From Paraconiothyrium sp. Pb-2020 (lineage: Eukaryota; Ascomycota; Dothideomycetes; Pleosporales; Didymosphaeriaceae), in contig JAJUBI010000007.1 of NCBI GenBank assembly GCA_022419385.1, positions 157,768 to 221,767 on the forward strand: a stretch of DNA of 64,000 bases, in the 5' to 3' direction. This document shows positions 11,488-23,998 of this stretch, piece by piece; position 1 is the stretch's first letter; every line of letters starts with the position of its first letter. Made by a program: the position numbers and the translations under genes. Below the pieces are notes generated by a model that saw only the letters and a list, made by a program, of their open reading frames with translations, was not told the DNA's origin and made no database searches.

Positions 11488-12389
11488 TGGGTGCGACTAT
11501 GGACGAGGTGTGGGAGCTGCATGGCGAGGGAAAGAGGGGTGTGGTTGCAGGATGCAAGGGATGGGGATGTGCGTTGGTGATGGGTGGTTTCCTTCTTTTT
11601 CCTATCTCTTGCATGTTGGTGGCACAGTGCGAGCGACATGCGTGGAAGAGCGGGTGGAACTCATGTACGTCTGACGGTTCTTTCATTGCTGATTGACACT
11701 ATGTGGTGTAACTGTCATGCAGTGTAGTGTGCAGGTGTACCACAACGGACGTGACGTCGGGTAGCCCGACCTCTTCTGGCTAGCGCACCCCCACGCGGAA
11801 AGGCGTCCACGTCGTGGAGCGTCCATGGTGTTCACAGCGTTACCTCCGACCTTCCCTCCTGCATCTACATCCGTACTCTTACCCTTCCATCACCGGCTAC
11901 GTCCAAGAGCGCCTTGAGGTATACGTTTGACTCCCTTCATTTGGCGTCTCTGTTGCGATCTAGCACTGTTTGATGCAAATGCACCACAGGCGGCCCGATT
12001 GCCACGGTTCCACAAGGACGAACTGACATTAAGATGTTGCACCTATGATATCATCGTTCTGGTCCTCCAAAATCAGTGGCCTAATAGATTAGACACGGCA
12101 TCAGCGCGATCGTGCTCGTCAATGCGCGATATTCTTGGGACGGTTTCCAACACCGACGTGACCGGTCCATGAACCCTCGAATTCAGCGCTAGCTGAATGG
12201 GTTCCATTTCAGGGTTCCGAAGGAAATATGTGGAACGCACCGAGCTGCCAGTGCCCGTAACGTTTCACAATTACCCGGCAATGAGAATACAAGCTCGACT
12301 GCCAACAGTTTTAGACTGGTCCCCAGGGCCTTGGACCATAGATAGGAGCTTGGTCTGTTATGTAATGCGCTTTGTTGCTCAGTTCAGTG
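11488..12389. other. Intergenic, nothing recognised
   Basis: The upstream flank of the polyQ gene and the downstream flank of the rhodopsin-like gene. Only short ORFs without motifs occur. Confidence 0.5.
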
Positions 12390-13386
12390 CTAAGTTTGCA
12401 TATCAGCAAACGTGAAGACCCTCGTCGGATGTTTCAGAGTCCTGCTTGCTGCGCTTTGCGGCTCTGTCTTCTGGGCTTCTTTCTGTTCTCGAAACTTGCG
12501 AATGCATCCCTTTACAGCAATGGCAGCACAGAATACGACGCTCAACATACAACCAATGCACGAAAGAAGGCCAAGGTAGCTTTTCGAATAGGTGAAATCG
12601 GGCGAGTTTGAAAGGTGGAGAGTGTTCAGTCGCAAGCACGTAACAATAAGGACCCTGGAATGAGGTGAATATCAACCAGAAACTGGATCATGCATGGTAC
12701 TTACAGAGCTCCCACGTTCAGCATGAGCACAGGCCATAGTTTCTTACTCCAAGAGAGCGACACCGAGTCGAAGGCTCTCGTTGAGTGAACAATGACAGCA
12801 ACATCGAGCACTATCCCCAGGGAAAGAAACCATCTGATTCCCGCAGGCTCCGTTGACATTGGCATCCCACTGAGATGCCAACGGACGACATACTAGGAAC
12901 ACTTCTAGGATAGACCCGATCCCATGCGCAACAGAAAGACCGACTATGGTCATAGAAGCAAGTCGGTGTCTCTGAGGAACCCAATTCATGTCGTATAGTG
13001 TGCAACAGGCGGATATGCGCATAAGCGCGCCAACGAGACACCACAATGCCTCGTTGACTATGAGCGACTGGTCCAAATTAGCGCGAGATGAAGTGTGAAG
13101 AAGGTGCAGTCGGCATCCGTACCTTTGCCAGAGCGGCGACCATGTGCGGCGACAAGTCGCTTTGGTGTCGGCCTCCTCCTTCGTCACAAATGGCCCATGT
13201 TACGAGACTGACCAGCAAGACACCAACAACGAATGCAACAATTACGAGTCCGTCAGCTAGCCCGAATGCGCGGCGGTACTTCATGCACCATAGGGTTATG
13301 AATGCCATAGATATGCAAGCGAGGCCGACGAACAGCCAGCTCACGACGATCGTGTTCCTAGCTAGCGGGGATTCGAAAGCGTGCAT
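12390..13386 (-). pseudogene. Rhodopsin-like seven-helix membrane protein, one-base frame disruption
   Basis: Exons read 13386-13123, 13067-12705 and 12654-12390, with introns showing standard GT-AG ends and phases that fit. The protein resembles the fungal integral membrane rhodopsin-domain (SAT4/Pth11-like) family. It has several hydrophobic helices, the motif SLIVNEALWCLVGALMRIS, the segment CGNQMVSF, and DFTYSKSYLGLLS in the last exon. Inside exon 2 the frame changes by one base in the CCCTGGGG stretch near 12815-12823. Before it the frame reads MVSF, and after it LGIVLDVAVIVHS. One surplus base explains it and gives 296 residues in total. Members are plasma-membrane proteins, some with roles in sensing. 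Here the gene is either a recent pseudogene or carries an assembly indel. Confidence 0.75.
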
Positions 13387-14722
13387 GACGGGTGGCGGAG
13401 TGTAGTCGCAACAACAACCAGTGGATCGTCCGAACTGTAGATGCTAACAACCAGGACAACCTAAATGTCAGAAAAGAAAAAACAATTAGTCGAAATTTCC
13501 GAACGACAAAAGACATTATACTGGGAGGTAGCCTTCCTGTGGCGGAGCAAGGCTGAACTATGATCGAGTGCATCGCGGTCCGGATTGGTACGCTAAATGC
13601 TAACCTGTGCACAGCAGACCAACGTGCAGAGAGCCATCTGCTGTCCACAGCCAATGATACCCATGCTCACCAGGAAGCATTGCCTCATATATTGCATGGA
13701 TCCAGCTGGGGGGGAGGAAGTAATATGATAGGAGCGTGTGGTCTGCACCCTCGGTCTGGAAGATCCGCTTCTACCACAGGTTTTAGAATGCGCTCTCTTC
13801 CTGCGCCGACCTTATATCGAAGCTTTCGTGTCCTTTTTAAGCCGACAAGTTCTCCTTGTTAAATAATATATTAAGTGTCGATTTCGCATGCCATCTTGTA
13901 CTCTCGTGCTTCAGCCTACCGCTGCCCCTCCGTTGAGTCGCCGCAGGGATGGCCTCAGTCAAATCCACCGAAGCAGCTCCACAAAGATCCATAAAAAGTC
14001 ACTCACAACTCACAACCACTCCTTCCTGGTCTTCTCCCCACCATTCAACCTCACCTCCGGCCTCATTTGATCCTCCACTAATTGATGGTCTTTCATCTCG
14101 CGAGGAGACAATATCTTTTCGATCTACAGTCGCTATATCGCCATGCCGGGAGGTTTTACCGCTGCCTGGCATGACTTAATGGACCATGGACGGCCTAATT
14201 GCAGTGATGTGGGACCAACCTATCGTACGTCTACCAAGTCATCGTCCATGTATAAGAGAAGGGAAGGAGGCAGAGCGGTCAACCAGATGAACCTTCCTCG
14301 GCCAAAAAGCCTCGGCAAGCCCATTGCGTGATGCCGCTGGGACGACAACAGATCGGTCTGAAGCAGCCGGCGGGTTCGCTCACCTGCCCATTTAGAACAG
14401 CATCAAATCGAAGGTTTGAGTATGCCTTGCTATTGTCTATCGGGGAGTAACTTGATAGCCTGAAAATTTCGACGTTCAGCTGGAGGTGAGGGACCGCTCC
14501 TTTCTCACTTTCACACGCTACGTGATGCACGGGCCCATGTTACGTAGGTATCTAGGTAATCGCCCGCCGGTACTTCCTGTTCTTTCCTCTCATTTCCTCT
14601 CACTCCTGTACAGTCCAACGCTCTCTCATTCCAACGATCTCTGACTCCAACGATCTCTCAGAATATCTCTGTCCACGCCTCTCTGCTGCTCTACTACTTC
14701 CTTCAAAGTTGCATCTGCTGTA
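13387..14722. other. Divergent intergenic region
   Basis: This region lies between the rhodopsin-like gene (minus) and the next gene (plus). A CT-rich leader with a short direct repeat (CCAACGATCTCT, twice at about 14631-14660) precedes the ATG at 14723, as is common for fungal 5' UTRs. No other gene is supported. Confidence 0.5.
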
Positions 14723-16045
14723 ATGGCCGACGAGGCCGGTGGCAGTAAGTGTCCTCTCACAAACGCTGTCCTGTGTTAACTCAGCTATAGATGGCATCCG
14801 TCGACCACCTGCGGTGGTGACAGCCCCCAATTCGGCGTCGGCGTCGGCGTCTGGTGCGGTCACATTGGGCGCAGATGTGCCCATACCAGCGTCGCCCTAT
14901 TACGTAGAGAAGGTTCTCAAGCATAATCTTTGTGCTGAGCGTAAGTTAATATCAAAGCTGTCGTTTCGGATCTCGCTGAACTGTATAGCTATCATGTTCA
15001 CCGAAAACCATAGTGGCGTGTGGGTGCGTCCGGAACTGAGTGAGTGCTTTCAGTCTCGAGGATTGACTGCTTGTTGACATCTACACAGCCCCGAGTTTAA
15101 GGCGTGCATGGGGTCCGATTGATGTCGAAGCGTACTTCACATGGTGTACGTTGCGAAGGACGGAAATGGAGGGAGCCCGCGCGTCTCTTGCGTCAACCGT
15201 GAGTATGAAACAAGCCAATGTTTATGAGTCTGCCTGACGCGACTGTAGTCTGTCCCAACTATTATGACGAACCCACCGTCGTCATCACCGAACGACTCGA
15301 AGCCGATTGTTCCTCTGAGTTCTACGACGGCTCCTGCATCAACGTCTACGGCGATCGTAGGCCCTCGGCCCCTATGGCGGCCGGCAAGGCAAAACCTACA
15401 TCACCTCAGTCAGCATCTTCGTCTTCTGCACCTGCAGCACGTCGCTCTAAGAACGCAGTATCCCCGAGACCCCCGCAAGTGGCGTCACCACCAGATGAAC
15501 GTTCTGAGCCTGCATCGCGTCAGATTGACAGTGACCTGACATGGCATCAAATGGTAGCCACGATAGAACATTTTGTGAAGAAGGGCCCATCGAGGATGGG
15601 TGAGCGTCAGGCCGGCAAGACACTTCCTCCCAACGCTGGTCACGCCAACTTCCGCCAGACTCACTTCCGCGGCCATTTCGGAAGCTACACTGGGCGTGAG
15701 AGCCCTGAAAACTACGGCCTCAATGTCGACAATGACTTCGGTCTCTGCCGCATCACATGGAACTCGCGCAACTACCAGTGTGAGCATGGGAAAGATTGTC
15801 CTTGGCGTCACTTCATCACCAGCGACATCATAGAGTATGTTTGGCGGATGGGCGGTCGCAAGGGGCTTGATTGGTTGGTGAGCTCGATGACAGCGCTGAG
15901 AGCACCGGGCCGCGTCGAGCACACCTACATTCCATTGCAGCAGGGCAAATCGAGGCGGTTTGACGATGACGAGGGAGAGTATGATGGCTATAGCGTCTCG
16001 CGTCCAATGCATAAGAGGGTCAAGTATGGTCACGGTGGATGGTAA
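14723..16045 (+). CDS. Unrecognised six-exon gene with a small Cys/His cluster
   Basis: Exons 14723-14744, 14791-14940, 14989-15039, 15089-15198, 15249-15356 and 15410-16045 join with consistent phases into 358 residues. The first exon is only 22 nt. The N-terminal part carries a folded-looking segment (YYVEKVLKHNLCAE, then MFTENHSGVWVRPEL). A Ser/Pro/Ala-rich linker follows at about residues 110-190. The C-terminal part contains MVATIEHFVKKGPSRMG, YGLNVDNDFGLCRITW and CEHGKDCPWRH, a C-x5-C-x3-H arrangement that could bind zinc. I do not recognise the family. The absence of a signal peptide and the basic end suggest a nuclear or cytosolic protein, but this is inference. Intron 5 (15357-15409) is the least certain. 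Confidence 0.8.
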
Positions 16046-17197
16046 TGGAGCGTTCTTTGTACAGTCATTGTATCAAGGGTCAGTACAGTCAGCCTTTGCG
16101 TTGCCTGGCGTGAGGTGACACAATGCAACTACATACTGAAGAAGCACTGCCGTGACGAAACTAAGGTCCTCTCTGCGTCTCCTCAGCCAGAAGCTCTGGG
16201 CGTGTCTCCATTGATTCATTCAAATGATGTGCAAACAACGCTCATTACAGGTTTCTCATACTATCCATTCACGCCACCGATACAATGTTGGCGTGGCTTT
16301 AACGCTTTAATGTTGTTTGCAAGATGAACATGCGTAAGCCATACAATGGCGTGCTACATTCTCGCACTACCGCTTGGGGTAGCAATTCCCACGTAGACGC
16401 ATAAGTACATCGATAGAATTTGTTAGCCTTCATACCAATCCGCAAAACGCTAAGTAGTCAACTACCCCGCAACCAGACCAAGACTGATATAATTCAAATT
16501 CTTGAAAGCGCAAACACACTGCGTGGTTGCACGATCTATTAAGACATAGACGTCAAATCGTGAAAATGCCATCAAGAAATCTTTCAATAGAAGGTCGGGC
16601 TTCCAAGGAACGTATCGCACTCTTCGACCCGACACTGTATATTGGTACCCCAGGCGCCTTGGCTTCGCTGTTCAAGATAACCTAGCGTGGCATTGTGTAC
16701 GGCACAGAAAGCGAGCTGACAAAGGTAAGATGTTAACCTTCCCATCGCTTGTGATTCTCTTAGCAGAGAAGCCTGGTGGAGGCCAAATCCATGCTCAGCA
16801 TTGGAATTTAATTGTGCGAGAATTGCTCACCTTGGGCATCGTCGGAACATCGCTCGAATTACGTGCCTCGAGGATTTTTTGATCAGCAATTCCGCAGAGC
16901 TTATGCCAGCCAAGAAGGTCTTCATCATTGCTAGACCTATACCGTCGGAGCCATTGATATATCAATCGTTCGCCCCCACGAGTCTATCAAGGAGTGCCCA
17001 TACCTAGGTATCTGAGGCTTATTTTGAGGGACCAGGTTACTTCACGATCGATCAGCTTGACCTTTAAAGGACTTAATATAGAGTTTAGGTCACGAGTGTG
17101 GCACGCGGCAGTCGAAAATTTCAAACATGCGAGAATGTGGGACTATGCGAAGTCACTACCGAGCAAGCAATTATAGAGTTAGGGTTCCAAGCCCCCC
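16046..17197. other. Convergent intergenic, nothing recognised
   Basis: About 1.15 kb between two 3' ends. No ORF over 72 codons, no tRNA-like structure and no repeat was noticed. Confidence 0.5.
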
Positions 17198-18469
17198 CTA
17201 AGAAACGGCTTTGCAATCTGGATCTGAACGCCCGATCAGACGACTGCGACACTTGGCTAAGAACCGTCTGAGCCTCTTCGGTGCGTCAGGTCTTTTTTCA
17301 ACGTCACCAGCCTGCTGCGCCTCGTCGCTTGAACCTAATTGATAGACCTTCATCGAAGAGAGTTGGGCTGTGTACAAGTTAGTGCGAATATTTGAAGGCA
17401 CTTTTTGCATCTTACCAAAGAACGCCTATGTTCATGTTAGCCTTGAAGGATACTTCGGGCTTAGAAAGACTTACGAATGCATCAGGAAACTTCACTTGAT
17501 CTTCAGCAGTGAGTTTGATAACGTTCTGGTAGAAATAAACCTTTTCACCTCCGTTGATACCGTCGTATTTATCTTTCACTATATATGATTAGCATCGCGA
17601 CGGGGAACTTAGCGGATATCTTGGGCAACGTACATTTATCTCCACCGACAGTGGTGTGGAACATCTGCTAGCAATGTCAGCGATATACAAAACCTGCAGA
17701 TCCATTTGACACACCTCATGTAGTAGAGTGCGGCTCGTCAACGGGGCATTGACGATTTTGAGCTGGACCTCGTTGCCTGAATTGTCGGCTTGTTTCGTCA
17801 AGAGCTTTGCCTCGTATTTCTGGAGGTTTGAGAAACGCGTATAGCTCTTTTTCATTCGATCACACACAGTGATGAGCGCACGTGGCTCTTGCCAGCCTGC
17901 ATCCATCCAGTCCTCATGGTCCTTGTCGTCTTTGCCAAGAGCCGGAACGTAGTTGTCGTTGGTGTGCTGCAAAGCTGGGTTCGCCCTCAAGCAGCTGATG
18001 TCCACACCAGTATATCGCATGTGGTACTTTGTATTCTTCCATTGGTTCTTACGATCGCCGTCGGTGATTCGCTCCCAGCTTGCGTCGTTATCACAGGAGA
18101 AGATGATGGCCGCTTGCGAGGGGTCATCGACTTTTTGCTCCGGAGTAAAAGCTCCGATAGCTGCGAGACGACCTAATTGAGAAATCAGTATAATATTGTA
18201 TGTCCAAAGGCTGTAGCATTACCCTGTACGAGGCTCCTGTTCTGATCCTTAAATAGCATTTTGAAAGCACGTTGCATGCCGACATCCGTGTTCGCTTGCA
18301 TCTTCGAAACTGTCGTTCTTGCCATGTCGTAAGCTTCAGCGACAGTACCGTCGAAACCATCGAACGAGGAGCATGACGGATCGATGTAGTAATTTTTAGA
18401 ACCAGCGAGTGTAGGGGATACGACCAGCAGAATAAGGGCGGCTGTGGACTGGAGCCATGAGGGTTGCAT
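17198..18469 (-). CDS. Secreted zinc metallopeptidase, lysine-specific/deuterolysin-like, with a 10-nt micro-exon
   Basis: Exons are 18469-18223, 18172-17715, 17664-17634, 17578-17475, 17425-17416 and 17367-17198. All phases agree, giving 339 residues. The signal peptide is MQPSWLQSTAALILLVV. The active site HEMFH (residues 234-238, HExxH) appears only after joining exons 2 and 3, followed by TTVGGD, which may supply the third ligand. The remainder (DGINGGEKVYFYQN, then DAFAFFA) fits the aspzincin/M35-like secreted peptidases of fungi. The fifth exon is only 10 nt, but it gives the expected Phe/Ala stretch and the correct phase. The basic C-terminal tail (RLRRFLAKCRSRL) is unusual. The likely role is extracellular protein degradation. 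Confidence 0.85.
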
Positions 18470-19263
18470 GACGAAAAAATGCTAGAAAGAAAAATCAAGG
18501 ATGCAATGAACGTCGCAAGGAAATTAAGAGGGAACTGATAAAGAGTGTAGTAAACTCGAAAGCTATATGCTAGGTATCGTGGACGGATAGCGAGGCATTA
18601 GTACCTCCAAAGCTATATCAAGATGCATTCGTATGAAATGTGAGTGCGGGTCATCAGAGTAGTTATTGCTGGTGTAAGAAACCTACCAAGCCAGGTTTCG
18701 CATATTTTAAGCCGCGCATCGTATCAGCAAGCCTGCGCCTACCTCACAGCGAAGCGACAGATCGATAGGCCAGGAACAGGCGAAGCTTGAGGGTATTCTG
18801 GATTAAACTCCAAATCGACCCAACCGTGCTGGCAATATCCTATTCTTACGAGCGCCATGTTTCACAAAGACTGCATCAAGTCAAGCGTATCGCTTACTGA
18901 TTGTCCGGGGCGCAAGCCGCCGGACACAACAGCTCAAGATCACCCTATTGGGGGCGGAGTCACCAGGAGGCAGTGTGGTTTTTAAGGAGTGCTAATCTCG
19001 ATTCAGCCTAGCTCGCTTACGGGCTTCTGACGTGGACCCCAATCTCGTCTCCCGATACGAAAGGACAGCTACCGACCCGCTTACTGCAACTTAGCATAGC
19101 AACAAACGTCAAGATGGCCGGCGCGAAGATGCGGCTGATGCCAATGCTAGTATATACAGACCAGCGCCATGATCCTTTGCAGGTTGAGTTTCACGACTTT
19201 GATGCCCCATTCTCTACAAGTAGTCCTGTTTTTTCTCATTCTGGTTCCAATTTCCTTTTCAAT
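18470..19263. other. Divergent promoter region
   Basis: This region separates the metallopeptidase gene (minus) from the Cys-rich secreted protein gene (plus). No further gene is supported. An in-frame upstream ATG at 19114 would add about 50 residues before the signal peptide of the plus-strand gene and is rejected as its start. Confidence 0.5.
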
Positions 19264-21565
19264 ATGTTGCATGTTATTCAGTCTCTAGCGATTGTTTTCT
19301 CCATTTCTTCTATAGGGTTCGCCAGTCACCCTCTATTTGCACGTCAGGGACAAGTCACTTTTCCTCCTACTCATGGGCCCTGCCCGCAGAATGCCGGGCA
19401 GCAACCTTGTAAGCCATATTTATGTTCCTAGTGGAATGGAAGCTTACTCATAACAGTATCTTGCTTCGATAAGAAGTGTGTAGATATACCTGAATCAGGT
19501 GTATGCCAGATCCAGACTCAGCAGGGGTTCCCCTCCTGTGGTTGCTGTGGATTTGACGAGATCTTGTGTTCAGAATGTGGAGGAGACAATGGTAGCGGTC
19601 TCGTGAGTACTTGAAGAGATGTCATTCATTATACCTAGCTCATGAAAATTAGTGCAAAGGGGCAGGCAAGTCTGGTGTCGCCTTCCAAGGCTGTGGCTGC
19701 ACTAATGGCGATGGCGGGGGGACCCCAGCCGACAAGTTCAAGATCTGCCCTGAGAGCAATGGAAAAGATGCCATGGAATGCAGCAGCTCGGATTGCGGTG
19801 GTTGCACGCAAATTCCTGGCGTGTGTGACAACAAACAGACCGGCAAAGATAGTTCTGGCAAAGGCTTCTTCACGCACTGTGCTGGCTGCCCGGACGGGAA
19901 TATAGGATGCGACACTTGTGGTGGGGATGATGGCAACGGAAGATGTCAAGGTGGTCTTCCCGAGGCCTACAGCAACCCATACAAAGGTTGCAAATGCTCT
20001 GCAGGAGGTGGTGGTCCCATTCCACCACCGATCTTTCCCTTCCCGATCCCCCCGCCTGGATTTCCGATTGTCCCACCGGGAACACCTCAACCAAAAAAGC
20101 AGTGTCCTCCCAACCCAGACGCGAAATGCGAAGAGTGTGGCGGCAACCAAAACTGGTGTCAGACCGGGCCAGAGGCTGGGTGCCCGTGCAAAGACTCACA
20201 GTGCCCTGCGAAAGATTCCGAGGAACAGCCAACCTGCAACGATGCGACCTGTAAGGGCGAAGATGGCAAGTGTGCCATAGGTCCGCACGAAGACTGTGAA
20301 TGTAAGGAAGAACAAGACGAATGTCCGCCGGCCAGTGAGATTTTGGCCTGCAATGAATGCGGCGGAGCTGACACAGACGGTAAATGCAAAGGTGTAAGTT
20401 ACTGCTATCTGATCTCTCGAGACAGCATTTTGACATGTCCCAGCTTGAGGAGCCAAAAGACAAGTGGAAAGGCTGTGAATGCATTGAATTAAGCGATGAG
20501 TCAGATGTAGAGTACACTGCCTACTCTGATACTGAGTTGGAACAGTACGGTACCTTTTTTGATCAACTGCCAAGCAGTGATTCGGATAAGCCTAGAGAGC
20601 ATCCCAGCAACAACCCAGCATGCCGGTCAGACAACGCCAACGGACCACTTCCGGACCAGCTCGTTACAAATGCTGGAAACAAGAAGCCTTCAGAGCTGCA
20701 GTACATGATGCGCGAAACTCTTTGCAACAACAATTGCGAACTTCCTCAAGGTCTGCCCGCCGAATCTGTGGCAACCACTAGGGACGGAAATGATGGATGC
20801 GAAATCGCGATCATCCTGCCTAACAACATCGAAGCATGGGCTTATCGCGCTACGCAGTCCACAGGTCCCCAGTGGCAAGACTGCTGGGACTCATTCGCTA
20901 ATATCACGGAAAAGTGTGTTCAGAACAACCCTGCCACTGGCTGGGTCAATGGCCCCGACGACTATCAGTTTTACCAAAGCGGGGTTAGACCTCTAAACGG
21001 TGACGGCTCAAAGCATGGCCAACTTGACGGCAGCAATGCACTCAAAGACGCGACTCCGTCACAGCCTTCACCCCCAACGCCCACGGAGACTATTGGCTTA
21101 TCTCCTACTGGAGAGGGGATCAATTGTCTTGCTAATGATCAAGGAGGCTGGCTGTGGGATTGCGGCGACTTTGCGAATAAGTTCGGCGATGACGAACAGA
21201 TATGCACAAACGACAGCAAGTACTGCTCCTCTGATCTCGACAACATTGGTGAATCATACTGCAAGGCCTCAGGCGGTAAATGTGATTCAAACGGTTCGGG
21301 AACTATGAAAATCAGCTCATATTGTGCCATTGCAACCGGTCAGAGCTGCTCGCTAGTCATCGCGGACAAACTTGCTAGTTTTGGCTTCCCTGGGAGCTCT
21401 TGTATCACGGGGAAGGATATCAAGAACTTCATTGCGGCGGAGCGGAGTGCGGATGGATGCGGTGGACCGCCGGATCAGGGGCGCATTGCTATGACTTTTG
21501 CGAACAATGGAGCGGCGACGTGGTGTTTAGCGGGATCAAAGGCTCCCGGTATATGTGCTGCGTGA
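19264..21565 (+). CDS. Large modular Cys-rich secreted protein, function unknown
   Basis: Exons 19264-19408, 19457-19602, 19653-20393 and 20444-21565 encode 717 residues. The start at 19264 gives a signal peptide (MLHVIQSLAIVFSISSIGFA). The first half holds short modules of the type CxxCGG(D/N/A)...CKG: about residues 86 (CSECGGDNGSGL-CKG), 184 (CDTCGGDDGNGRCQG), 256 (CEECGGNQNWC) and 330 (CNECGGADTDGKCKG), plus a related copy around residue 300. A Pro-rich stretch (PIPPPIFPFPIPPP) lies between. Residues 428-530 form a second region (TLCNNNCELPQG, then GWVNGPDDYQFYQSG). Residues 571-717 form a third, again Cys-rich (WLWDCGDFANKFGDD, then SYCAIATGQSC). No catalytic motif is seen. Cell-wall or host-surface contact is possible but unproven. 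Confidence 0.88.
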
Positions 21566-21827
21566 GCTCCTCATTCTACTGGGTATTTTTTCTACTGTGT
21601 ATTCTATAGTACTTCATGGATGGTCCGTCGTCCAAAGGCTCAGTATGCCTACCTTGCGTGGTCCCCTCATCTCACGTCAGAAACAACTCCAAGCTCTTCG
21701 CGCAGAACTTCAGGAGCGGTTATGCGCTACCACCCCCAAGCAAGTTTCTTATCCACGTTTTAGTAGGATCAAACCACTTGCGTGATCAGTTGACATAATG
21801 AACAAGTCTTGATTTCGCCTATCTGAA

Positions 21828-22969
21828 TCAACACTGGCAAGCGGTACTGAACATTGCATCAGCGGCGGGTTTGATTTCTTGCACGTCCTGCAGCCCTTGT
21901 CCAACGACAAAGACCTGGAATGCCGCAAACCTCGCAATGTTTAGCTTTCTGTCTCAACGCTTCAGATGGCGACTTACACTGCAATCGCTGCAAATACGTC
22001 TATCCTCCTCGCCTCCGTGAACAGCGTCAAGCATATTTCTACAAGCGCATTGAAACCTGCGATAGTGCCAAGTTGCGCTGTAAGAGAATCTTGCGCCACA
22101 AGGACCCAGATGCAGGCCACCGGTAACAGGGACGCAATGGCGCTTGTGACCCAAAACGTCAACCTGAAGATGTTTTCGTCTCGGACTGATAACACACCAA
22201 GGCTTGGATCAATCTTCTTCCAGCGATGTGCTCCGCACTTTTTGATGAAATTGATGGCTCGGGCACTGAGCCAATTTGAAAAATGGTCGATGTTTTCCCT
22301 GGGTCGTAGGCAGACTAAGTCACGGCTGTATGTGTCCGGCTTCTTGACCGTACCCCACACATACTTGTCAGGGCCCATCAACCAAGGAGGTCCCATGGCG
22401 TCACCCCAGAGAAATGCCTGGATATCCTTTAGGTCGAAAGCGTCAGGTGATTTCATCTGAAGTATGGTAGACTGCTGAATGAGTGCGTGATCTGATCGTT
22501 ATATATTTAGAGATGGGGACGACGCATGAGCAGATTGTACGTTGTCACACTCACTATACTCCTTAAGAAGGTCCCGCATCCTTATGACCATGTCGCGTTG
22601 ATCTGTATCTCCGTCTCTTGGCTGACCTTTGATTTCCACATTCGACGTGAACAGCCACCTTGAATCTTGAGCGTAGAACTCTTTGTATTCGCCGCTCTGA
22701 TAGTCCCTCTTCTCAAGCTCCATGAGTTCAGCTTCAAGTTGGATCAGATCGTTCTGGAGATATAGCAGGTTTCGCGCATTCAATGCACCGAAGCGCCGGA
22801 ACATTGCCGTTGAAGGTAGGACTCCCATACGTGTTGCCAGCGCAGGGTAACCTTTTGTTAAATTAGCGAACGGACCTGACCTTGCTGGAGTTGGCGTTTC
22901 ATCAGTTGTTCCTTCGAGTGGTGCTACTGGTGTTGCGGATTCTCGCGCGTCTGCGGTTGCATCAGTCAT
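21828..22969 (-). CDS. DUF6594 membrane protein
   Basis: Exons 22969-22555, 22491-21980 and 21914-21828 give 337 residues. The N-terminal 45 residues are disordered. The domain then starts with GPFANLTKGYPALATRMGVL and continues with ALNARNLLYLQNDLIQLEAE, an arrangement typical of fungal DUF6594 proteins. Two hydrophobic helices near the C-terminus (FWVTSAIASLLPVACIWVLV and GTIAGFNALVEICLTLF) are the expected membrane segments. The second intron uses an uncommon GTGTAA donor, chosen because it keeps the frame into VFVVGQGLQDVQEI. The overlapping GTAAGT donor two bases later would shift frame. The biochemical role of the family is unknown. Confidence 0.88.
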
Positions 22970-23998
22970 CGTGAAAGTTAGGACAGTGTAGAAGGCAGAG
23001 CGTCAGAGAAGAAGAAGATGCGACTGAGATGGGCGCGACCGCAATCTTAGATTAGCTTGGGGTGACATAGCTTCTGTTTGCGTAACGACACACAGGCCTC
23101 ATAGTGACGTGGGAGGGTTTGTGTGCCATAGAACATATCGTGAGTCTACTCAGCTTCAATAGCGAAGTCAATTTACTTGCCATTCACGTTCGCCTAACTT
23201 ACCTCGCGTGTGCTGCTTCGTGACTACAAACTCGCGCCATCCCTCCCGATACTCCTTCTCGATGGAGTAAAAGAAGGGTGCACGTCCTGCCGCGTATCTT
23301 TACTACGCGAGATCTTGTAATCTGGCTGTAAATCATTTGCGAGTAAATGCAATTGGGGTGGCCGGATATGCCAGAAATACTCAACTTCAAGCGTAAGAAA
23401 TAGTTATCATTGGCTAGGCTACCCCAAGCTGGCATAATTTGGATGACACTTTGTGGGTCAAGTCACCCCCACATACATTGGCAAGCAATAGAGCCGCTAA
23501 AGAAATGGAGAACCGAGTCATACGACAACCGGAATACTCGTATGTGAATGAGTACAGTCGTTCACACCTCGCTCAATGGGTTTTCCATTGAAGCAGTTGA
23601 CTAATTTACGTAATGCAAAGCTCGTGTATAGCTCCTCCACAGGTCGCACGCTCTAAGATTACATCCGCGTAGGCTTTCGACCACACACGTTTGCGCTGAA
23701 TAAAGAGGCACGCCAACTCTCGGATGAAATTACCATATGCAAATTGTCATTCGAGTGCTTGTAGAAGGAATCATGTATTCTTGGAGTTAGATTGTGGATG
23801 GCGAATCTGGGCGAGCTCTGGGACAGACTGAGTAATTTCAAAAGCTGGAGCTGCACTTGAGTAGATGCGATATGGGACCCTGAGTGCACTCAGTCGTTCA
23901 TGTACACGCAACTTGACATACGGACTACCATCCAACTATTTCAGGGCACGTTGTCCACACGCATGCTCGATGAGTGCGCACCACATGTCCCCGTAACA
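22970..23998. other. Intergenic, nothing recognised
   Basis: The promoter side of the DUF6594 gene and the 3' side of the Zn2Cys6 gene. Only short ORFs without motifs occur. Confidence 0.5.

Noticed and set aside
19114..19263. Upstream in-frame ATG of the Cys-rich secreted protein
   Set aside because: Starting there would bury the clear signal peptide that begins at 19264.
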